Shown here piece after piece: positions 39,036-39,938 of a stretch of 39,938 bases of DNA. Location: NCBI GenBank assembly GCA_947467315.1, contig CANIID010000012.1, positions 1 to 39,938 of the forward strand, written 5' to 3'. The stretch comes from Betaproteobacteria bacterium. Its GTDB lineage: Bacteria > Pseudomonadota > Gammaproteobacteria > Burkholderiales > SG8-41. Position 1 is the stretch's first letter, and each line of letters begins with the position of its first letter. Position numbers and translations under genes: made by a program. The notes under the pieces are model-generated. The model was not told the DNA's origin. It did not search any database and saw only the letters and a program-made list of their open reading frames with translations.

Positions 39036-39938
39036 TTATTTTCCCAACGGCGCAATGCCCAACTCCGCCGCCAGCGTATCCAGCGCCGCCATCAGCGACG
39101 GTGGCATCGGCACGCCGTTTTTCTCGCGATCCGCGCGTGCGGCGTGCGAGCCTTCGCCGGGGATGTGAATACTATCCACGCCGGGCAGCCGCTCGGAGTT
39201 GCGCAAGTCTTTCACCAGCGCATCGACACTCTTCTTGAATTCGGCGACAGGTTGAAACGCTTCGATGTTGATGGCGACGATGCAGTGCCCGGTGTTGGTG
39301 GGGGTCACGTCGTCGGCGTTGAAGTCCACCACATCGCGGCCCATTGCCGCGCCGTTTAGCGTGCCCGCGAGCAAACCGAACATCAGCGCTAGGCCGTAGC
39401 CTTTGTATCCGCCAATCGGCAACAAGAACCCCTCATTCGAGCGCTTCGGATCCGTCAAAGGCTGGCCCTGCCGATCCATCATCCAGCCTTCGGGCATCAT
39501 CTCGCCGCGCTGCGCCTTGGTTTTGACTTTGCCGTAGGCCGCGACGGTGGTCGCCATATCCAGCACCACCGGCGCTTCGTGCTCGCCCGGCATCGCAATC
39601 GCAATCGGGTTGGTGGAGAGCAGCATGTCGAGCCCGCCCCACGCCGGCAAATGGTTGGCGTTGCCCACCGCGAGATAAAGGCCAATCATGTTGTGCGCCA
39701 CCGGCATACTGGCGTAGAGCGACGCGGGCCCCGCATGGTTGCTCCACTTCGCGCCCACCCACGCGACGCCAGCCGTCTTGGCTTTTTCAATCGCTTTTTC
39801 GGTGGCGAATTTCATCACCAGATGGCCCATGCCGTTATCACCGTTGATGAGCGCCATGCCCGCCGCTTCGCGCTCAATCGTGATGTTCGGCTTGACGTTG
39901 ACCGCGCCGCCCTTGATGCGGCGGATGTATTGCGGCAA
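39036..39938 (-). CDS. Ldh-family (malate/L-lactate/ureidoglycolate-type) NAD(P)-dependent dehydrogenase, C-terminal 300 aa
   Basis: The frame is open to the right edge, so about 40-60 N-terminal residues are missing. The Ldh-type (not Rossmann MDH) family is shown by VAWVGAKWSNHAGPASLYA, STNPIAIAMPGEHEAPVVLDMATTVAAYGKVKTKAQRGE and IGGYKGYGLALMFGLLAGTLNGA. The His of SNHAG and the Asp of LDMATT are typical active-site positions. Enzymes of this type reduce 2-oxo acids or oxidise 2-hydroxy acids (malate, sulfolactate, ureidoglycolate and others). The N-terminus and upstream neighbours are unseen; the substrate is undetermined. Confidence 0.93.
   Translation of the reverse strand: MPQYIRRIKGGAVNVKPNITIEREAAGMALINGDNGMGHLVMKFATEKAIEKAKTAGVAWVGAKWSNHAGPASLYASMPVAHNMIGLYLAVGNANHLPAWGGLDMLLSTNPIAIAMPGEHEAPVVLDMATTVAAYGKVKTKAQRGEMMPEGWMMDRQGQPLTDPKRSNEGFLLPIGGYKGYGLALMFGLLAGTLNGAAMGRDVVDFNADDVTPTNTGHCIVAINIEAFQPVAEFKKSVDALVKDLRNSERLPGVDSIHIPGEGSHAARADREKNGVPMPPSLMAALDTLAAELGIAPLGK

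Noticed and set aside
1-39938. tRNA, rRNA, riboswitch or classical insertion sequence
   Set aside because: Reading through the intergenic regions showed no cloverleaf, rRNA segment, riboswitch core or transposase gene.

Overview
The window is GC-rich, densely coded chromosomal DNA. It looks like a betaproteobacterium of the Burkholderiales. The main reason is the very large number of periplasmic Bug/TctC-type solute receptors (tripartite tricarboxylate transporter receptor family), which are amplified in that order. Genes for catabolism of aromatic and carboxylic acids surround them. The genus cannot be fixed from sequence alone.

Layout. 1-225: start of a (2Fe-2S) subunit running off the left edge. 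414-1397: a Bug receptor facing right. 1445-6490 (minus): GlcG/HbpS-like protein, CBS-pair protein, then a compact run read from the right as carboxymuconolactone decarboxylase (CMD), cupin, Bug, double-CMD, Bug. 6523-7527: Bug. 7629-9359 (minus): one UGSC-family selenoprotein gene interrupted by an in-frame TGA, divergent from an acyl-CoA dehydrogenase (9456-10652). 10799-12582: a TctC-like receptor divergent from a ModA-like protein lacking a signal peptide. 12597-12955: a frameshifted GIY-YIG gene between inverted palindromic repeats. 12966-15354 (minus): SMP-30-like lipoprotein, small exported protein, NHL propeller. 15612-18657: FAH-family hydrolase plus two Bug receptors. 18837-24203 (minus): five Bug genes in a row, one broken by a TAA codon. 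24347-27042 (minus): LigB-type dioxygenase, zinc-ribbon protein, alpha/beta hydrolase. 27135-30022: Bug, secreted ModA-like protein, Bug. 30351-31907: small lipoprotein and LVIVD protein. 32097-34824: Tat-exported metallo-beta-lactamase-fold protein, SCO1/SenC, Bug. 34850-38259: FAD monooxygenase, GST, DODA-type dioxygenase, ceramidase-like membrane protein. 38290-38913: ParE/Phd-type toxin-antitoxin pair. 39036 to the end: Ldh-family dehydrogenase, cut by the edge.

How the genes work together. Fifteen receptor genes (fourteen intact) are interleaved with ring-cleavage, decarboxylase, FAH, monooxygenase and GST genes. No tctA or tctB membrane subunits are present. The receptors probably feed shared membrane permeases encoded elsewhere, or act as sensors, with each matched to a neighbouring catabolic enzyme.

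The most notable observations are: (i) the UGA-containing UGSC selenoprotein with a bacterial SECIS-like hairpin, which standard gene calling would split or truncate; (ii) a highly conserved 22-bp AT-rich element present seven times at or near gene starts, suggesting an unrecognised regulon; (iii) REPIN-like paired palindromes, one pair enclosing a GIY-YIG endonuclease gene. No tRNA, rRNA, CRISPR array or classical insertion sequence was found.
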